This document shows, one piece after another, positions 16,045-19,691 of a stretch of 19,691 nt of DNA (its first letter is position 1; each line of letters begins with the position of its first letter). A program made the translations under genes and the position numbers. The notes beneath the pieces were generated by a model, which saw only the letters and a program-made list of their open reading frames with translations, had not been told where the DNA came from and ran no database searches. This DNA comes from an uncultured Clostridia bacterium (GTDB lineage: Bacteria > Bacillota > Clostridia > TANB77 > CAG-508). The stretch is taken from positions 1 to 19,691 of the forward strand of contig CASAUJ010000028.1 in NCBI GenBank assembly GCA_949118805.1, read 5' to 3'.

Positions 16045-16143
16045 ATGTGCAATGGGGACGTTTCTTTTTTCACATTTGATAAAATATTTAAAAGATTAAT
16101 ATTTTTTGTAAAATGTGAAAAAAGAAACGTCCCCATTGCACAT
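16045..16143. mobile_element. 99-bp perfect inverted-repeat element, MITE/REP-like
   Basis: Two perfect complementary arms of 33 bases (16045-16077 and 16111-16143) flank a 33-base AT-only-like spacer. The arm reads from outside as ATGTGCAATGGGGACGTTTC, then a T run, then CACATTT. The GGGGACGTTTC core next to a T/C-rich tract and TCACA is a motif I associate with small non-coding elements moved by IS200-like Y1/REP-associated transposases. It encodes nothing and fills the gap between the two pseudouridine synthase genes, from 9 bases after the RluD-type stop to 18 bases before the RluB-type start. The GGGGACG core is far richer in GC than its surroundings. As RNA it would fold into a very stable hairpin on either strand. 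Confidence 0.8.
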
Positions 16144-16151
16144 ACCCAATT

Positions 16152-17051
16152 TTATATTATTATGTTTTTAAAATACATGGGTAAGTCTGCTTCTAAAAAC
16201 ATTTTCTTTCCTGTTGTTGGGTGCTTGAATTCCAAACTTTTTGCATGTAAGCATTGTCCTTGTATTCCCCATTTGTTTTTCCCATTTGAATATGTAATAT
16301 CTCCTATAATAGGATAGCCAATTTGTGCCAAATGTACTCTTATTTGATGAGTTCTTCCTGTTTCTATTCGTACTTCTAATAAAGTGCATTTAGATTCTGG
16401 AAATCTCTTTAATACTTTAAAATGTGTAATTGCTTCTTTTCCGTTTTGTGTCACTGCCATCTTTTTTCTATCTTTTGTACTTCTTCCTATTGGCATATTA
16501 ATGGTAGCTTCATTTTCTTTCACAATTCCTCTTACTAATGCAAGATAGGTTTTTTTTACTTCATGATTTTTGATTTGTTCACTTAAACCAATATGTGCTT
16601 TGTCATTTTTAGCAACCATCAATATTCCAGATGTATCTTTATCTATTCGATGTACAATTCCTGGTCTAATTTCTCCTCCAATGCCAGACAAAGAATCTTT
16701 ACAAATTGCCATAATAGCATTTACTAAGGTACCATCTAGGTTTCCATTTGCTGGATGTACTACCATTCCTTTTGGTTTATTTACCACAATCATATCTTTA
16801 TCTTCATAGATGATTTCAACTGGAATATCTTGTGCTTTCAATTCAATTTCTTTTGGTATTTCTTCTTCTACTGTTATTTCATCTTTTTCTTGAATTTTAT
16901 AAGATGACTTTACTTTTTTTCCATTTACTAAAATTTTTCCTTCTTCCATTAATCTTTGTATAGCAACTCTTGAAAGATCTTCTTCCTTTTTTGCTAAATA
17001 ACGATCCATTCGATTATTTTCTTCTTCCTTTTTTACTATAAAAATTTTCAA
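16152..17051 (-). CDS. rluD: RluD-family ribosomal pseudouridine synthase (TTG start)
   Basis: A 299-residue enzyme. The S4 domain covers about residues 13-62 (MDRYLAKKEEDLSRVAIQRL). The RluA/RluD catalytic domain contains VHRIDKDTSGILMVAKND with catalytic Asp137, GRTHQIRVHLAQIGYPIIGD, and a C-terminal LHAKSLEFKHPTTGK. This matches Gram-positive YlyB/RluD-type proteins that modify 23S rRNA; the exact uridines are inferred. The start codon is TTG at 17051, with AGGAAGG nine bases upstream. It begins 14 bases after the membrane protein gene ends, so they share a transcript. The stop at 16152 is nine bases before the hairpin element. Confidence 0.92.
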   Translation of the reverse strand: MKIFIVKKEEENNRMDRYLAKKEEDLSRVAIQRLMEEGKILVNGKKVKSSYKIQEKDEITVEEEIPKEIELKAQDIPVEIIYEDKDMIVVNKPKGMVVHPANGNLDGTLVNAIMAICKDSLSGIGGEIRPGIVHRIDKDTSGILMVAKNDKAHIGLSEQIKNHEVKKTYLALVRGIVKENEATINMPIGRSTKDRKKMAVTQNGKEAITHFKVLKRFPESKCTLLEVRIETGRTHQIRVHLAQIGYPIIGDITYSNGKNKWGIQGQCLHAKSLEFKHPTTGKKMFLEADLPMYFKNIII

Positions 17052-17065
17052 TAATTTATTCCTTC

Positions 17066-18718
17066 CTATGACTTATTTCTTATTTTATAGATTACAAAAT
17101 ATTTATCTTGATACAATTCTTCATAATCTTGCTTTTGTGTTTTCGTTATAATCATGTTCATTTTCGAATTTTTATAGGTTATTACATGTGTAATCTTATA
17201 TTTTTCAAAAGTATCTCCATAAAATTTTCCAATACTAGAGGTATCAATAAAATCTAAGAAAATATCTTCTTCCTTACCACTAAATTCTGGGGCATATAAA
17301 TCCGCCCTTGAATCGATAAATACAGGAATTCCTCTATACAATAAATAACTCCCATAGTTATATTCATTATAAAATCTTGTTGTTCCTAAGTCTATATTTT
17401 CTAAAATAAAATCTGCTGCTTTTGTTGGATATTGTGTTTCATCTACATATGTTGCCTTCCATTTGTCTTTTCCAAAATGATAACTTAATCCTAGAACCAC
17501 AATTGTTATCACTGCCATTCCTAGTCTCTTCGTGCCTTGTTTCATCTCTTCTGTATCTTTTGTGCTATAAAGTTCCATTACTTGCATTAGAAAACGATTT
17601 AATATGACAGAACCTATAATCGTAAACATTGTTATTTGCCTTCTTGAACTAATCATTAAAACACACAGTCCACCTAGCATAAATAAGTCAGATAATCGAA
17701 CTTTTAACTTTGTAAAAATAAGAAGTGCTAAAAATAAGATTAACATACACATCGCATCGTTATCATTTGCTAAAGTCATTGGCAAATGTTCATTGATATT
17801 TTGTGTGGTATTTCCTTGCATGGTTTTTAATAAATAAGTATATGGAGTCATCCCTAATGGTGTTAAAAATCCTGTTAATAAACAAATAATCATAATTACT
17901 ATAAGCCATTTAACATTCGGATTTTTGGTTAATATGATTTTATATGGATTTTTCAATTCCTTGCTACGTTTAATCTTTACTTTATCAATTTTTTCCTCTA
18001 ATTCTTTTCGTTTTTTATTTAATTCTTCTACCTTTTCTTCCTGTCCTCCTTTTTTAAGAAGTTTTACTGTTTTCCATTTTAATCGAAACATTGTAATTTT
18101 TTGATAAATAATGGTTTCTGCCATAGAGGCAATGAAATATTCAGCAATATATGGTAAATAGAGAATAAAGTAAAAAGGAAATACAGCAACATGCAAATTT
18201 GCAATAGCAAGTGGTATGATTACTAATCCTACGGCATATCTCTTTTTCTTTGTTTCAATAAATTTTTCGATCCAATAAATTGCAAAAATAAATAAAATAA
18301 AAGTTACTAATTGTGCTCTAGCAGCTATATATCCTCGAATTACATACATAACACCTAATGTAATTAAAAAGGAAAGCAATTGATTTTTGATTAATTTTTT
18401 ATTAATTCCATAAATAGAAATTCCTAAAATAACGGATAAAATACAAGTTGCTACATAAATACCTGTAAATCCAAAGGCATGATAAATAAAGTAGGTGATC
18501 ACATCATATCCCCAATGAGGATAGGTATATGCTAAATCTTCATGCCAAGAAAAAGGATCTCGTCCATCAATTCCCTGTGTAGCAATATGCTCTCCTACTT
18601 TTATCGTATAATATGTATCATTTTGAAAAGTTACTGGTGTTAGTGCGATGCAAAATAAAGCAATTAAAATAACTGCTAAGATTGTAAATTTAATATTCCT
18701 ATTCTCTTTTTTCTTCAT
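17066..18718 (-). CDS. Polytopic membrane protein, GT-C glycosyltransferase-like
   Basis: A 550-residue protein with about ten hydrophobic segments: the first at about 11-30, several between 75 and 215, and more between 270 and 410. A charged cytoplasmic coiled coil lies at about 218-255 (KKGGQEEKVEELNKKRKELE). The first external loop has NDTYYTIKVGEHIATQGIDG then RDPFSWHEDLAY, with acidic residues placed as in GT-C lipid-phosphosugar transferases. The C-terminal soluble domain has FYNEYNYGSYLLYRGIPVFI followed by DSRADLY, a pattern common in uncharacterised membrane proteins of this shape. I assign no substrate. AAGGAGA precedes ATG at 18718, and a TATAAT lies about 30 bases upstream next to the SSB terminator. 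It heads the run of genes down to the S1 protein. Confidence 0.7.
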   Translation of the reverse strand: MKKKENRNIKFTILAVILIALFCIALTPVTFQNDTYYTIKVGEHIATQGIDGRDPFSWHEDLAYTYPHWGYDVITYFIYHAFGFTGIYVATCILSVILGISIYGINKKLIKNQLLSFLITLGVMYVIRGYIAARAQLVTFILFIFAIYWIEKFIETKKKRYAVGLVIIPLAIANLHVAVFPFYFILYLPYIAEYFIASMAETIIYQKITMFRLKWKTVKLLKKGGQEEKVEELNKKRKELEEKIDKVKIKRSKELKNPYKIILTKNPNVKWLIVIMIICLLTGFLTPLGMTPYTYLLKTMQGNTTQNINEHLPMTLANDNDAMCMLILFLALLIFTKLKVRLSDLFMLGGLCVLMISSRRQITMFTIIGSVILNRFLMQVMELYSTKDTEEMKQGTKRLGMAVITIVVLGLSYHFGKDKWKATYVDETQYPTKAADFILENIDLGTTRFYNEYNYGSYLLYRGIPVFIDSRADLYAPEFSGKEEDIFLDFIDTSSIGKFYGDTFEKYKITHVITYKNSKMNMIITKTQKQDYEELYQDKYFVIYKIRNKS

Positions 18719-18754
18719 GTATTAAATCTCCTTTTTATTTTTTTCAATTATATC

Positions 18755-18792
18755 AAAAAAAGTTTTAAAAGACTAGTCCTTTAAAACTTTTT
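18755..18792 (-). terminator. Rho-independent terminator of the SSB gene
   Basis: On the minus strand a 13-bp perfect stem (18780-18792 with 18757-18769), extended by two pairs after one mismatch, is followed by a T run. It begins about 28 bases after the stop at 18821. Confidence 0.85.
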
Positions 18793-18820
18793 ATCTATAT
18801 TTATTTATACAATCCAAATT

Positions 18821-19534
18821 TTAAACAGCTTCTTGGTTTTCTACTTCTGTTTCAGTGTTTTCTTCTTTTTCTGAATTTTTTTCTTCCAATACTTCTAAAC
18901 TTCCAACAGAGACTTCATAAGCAACTCTTGTTTGAACCGTTCCATCTTCTTGTTTTTTCTCATAAGTTCTTGATTGCACTCTTCCCACAACTTTCACCTG
19001 TGATCCAACTTCAAGGTTTTGACAAAATCTTGCATTTCTTCCCCAAGAAATACATGGAATATAATCTGACTTATTATAAGCTCTATTTACTGCTAATAAT
19101 ATATCTGAAATTTCTCTTCCAAATGGAGTTTGTCTATAAATTGGCTTTTTGCACAAATATCCAATTAATACCACTTCATTGCTAATTGTATCTTTTTTTA
19201 CTATTTCATTTTCTTCTTCCTCTTCTTTTTCTTCTACTTCCATAACATCTTTCGCAAATACTGTTAAAATTAAACGATTTTTTTCATTTTCATAACTGTT
19301 ATAAGATCTAAATTGACCTTTTACCAATAATTTTTTTCCTTCTTGCAAAGTGTCTTCTCCGATTAATCTTTCTGAAATAGTAATTGGAATTATGTCTTGG
19401 TTTCCGCTTAAACGTGGAATTCCTAATTTAAAAACATAAAATCTCTCTCCATAGATTTCGTGACTAAATTCTTTTTCTCCTGTAACTTTACCTACTAATG
19501 TTAAATAGTTGTTTTCTAAATAATTTGTATCCAA
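18821..19534 (-). CDS. ssb: Single-stranded DNA-binding protein with two OB folds (TTG start)
   Basis: A 237-residue protein. The first OB-like domain covers about residues 8-115 (NYLTLVGKVTGEKEFSHEIY, ending LILTVFAKDVMEVE). A Glu-rich linker follows (about 116-130). The second domain (about 132-215) is a clear SSB fold: VVLIGYLCKKPIYRQTPFGR, then DILLAVNRAYNKSDYIPC and VKVVGRVQSRTYEKK. The acidic tail ends ENQEAV, without the usual DDIPF-like tip that recruits repair proteins, so it may be an accessory SSB rather than the main replicative one. The start codon is TTG at 19534, with GGGAGG about eight bases upstream. It has its own promoter (19637-19665), a long leader with a hairpin, and its own terminator, so it is monocistronic. 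Confidence 0.88.
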   Translation of the reverse strand: MDTNYLENNYLTLVGKVTGEKEFSHEIYGERFYVFKLGIPRLSGNQDIIPITISERLIGEDTLQEGKKLLVKGQFRSYNSYENEKNRLILTVFAKDVMEVEEKEEEEENEIVKKDTISNEVVLIGYLCKKPIYRQTPFGREISDILLAVNRAYNKSDYIPCISWGRNARFCQNLEVGSQVKVVGRVQSRTYEKKQEDGTVQTRVAYEVSVGSLEVLEEKNSEKEENTETEVENQEAV

Positions 19535-19567
19535 TCTCTTTTCCTCCCTATTTTAAACTTTCATCAT

Positions 19568-19598
19568 TTGCAAAATTTTGGTAATTTGAATTTTGCAA
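19568..19598 (-). promoter_or_regulatory. Inverted repeat in the ssb leader
   Basis: Perfect 10-bp arms TTGCAAAATT (19568-19577) and AATTTTGCAA (19589-19598) with an 11-base loop, in the leader of about 95 bases between the promoter and the TTG start. There is no T run after it, so an operator or a leader RNA structure is more likely than a terminator. Confidence 0.5.
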
Positions 19599-19636
19599 TT
19601 GTATACTTTTCTTCACGCATGATCAATACAGTTATA

Positions 19637-19665
19637 ATTATACACCTTTTTTTTGGTTTTGTCTA
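19637..19665 (-). promoter_or_regulatory. Sigma-A-type promoter of the SSB gene
   Basis: On the minus strand, TAGACA (19660-19665) and TATAAT (19637-19642) are separated by 17 bases. Confidence 0.8.
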
Positions 19666-19691
19666 CATAAAAAGTTAATTTTATTCAAAAA

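Noticed and set aside
1..19691. tRNA, rRNA or CRISPR array
   Set aside because: No cloverleaf with GGTTCRANNCC-type T-arm and CCA end, no rRNA segments, and no regularly spaced repeats were seen on either strand by eye.

Overview
The window is a compact, AT-rich chromosome segment. GC is roughly 25-30% in most genes; a sampled 60-base stretch of the gene at 13459 is 25%. It comes from an anaerobic low-GC Gram-positive, most likely an uncultured gut-type Clostridia member. The grounds are a division operon of murA, ftsQ, two DUF881 genes and sbp, fermentative adhE and pflBA, strong AGGAGG ribosome binding sites, sigma-A promoters of the TTGnnn-17-TATAAT type, and A/T-tailed hairpin terminators.

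Layout. 1-4073 (minus) is a wall and division operon: murA (frameshifted), ftsQ/divIB, two tandem DUF881 genes and sbp, running off the left edge. 4194-4970 (minus) is a GC-richer orphan gene with its own promoter and terminator. 5215-7827 (minus) is adhE. 8023-8985 (minus) is an M23 peptidase. 9371-9706 (plus) is an XRE regulator. 9880-12868 (plus) is pflB-pflA, with pflA frameshifted. 12900-13316 (minus) is a second GC-richer orphan. 13459-14394 (minus) is a winged-helix/nuclease-like protein. 14440-18718 (minus) holds an S1-domain protein, a RluB/RsuA-type and a RluD-type pseudouridine synthase, and a polytopic membrane protein; a 99-bp perfect-hairpin element sits between the two synthases. 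18821-19534 (minus) is a two-OB-fold SSB. No rRNA, tRNA or CRISPR array was seen.

The main discovery candidate concerns the codon CGG. Reading the roughly 5,500 codons of the ordinary genes, I find no in-frame CGG except two. One is in murA (codon 178) and one in pflA (codon 76). At both, the reading frame breaks, and skipping exactly one base (the C) restores the conserved protein with a conserved Gly (GGN) at that point. About 24 other CGG trinucleotides in these genes are all out of frame. This suggests that CGG is not a normal Arg codon here and that CGGN is read as Gly or causes a +1 frameshift. The only genes that keep CGG as an apparent Arg codon are the two GC-rich orphans (three codons). 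At all three, a +1 shift would hit a stop codon immediately. Sequencing or assembly error remains the main alternative.

Functionally, PflB and its activase PflA make acetyl-CoA and formate from pyruvate, and AdhE reduces acetyl-CoA to ethanol, a standard mixed-acid fermentation set. The murA-to-sbp operon supplies peptidoglycan precursor and divisome parts. The right side groups RNA modification, RNA binding and ssDNA binding.
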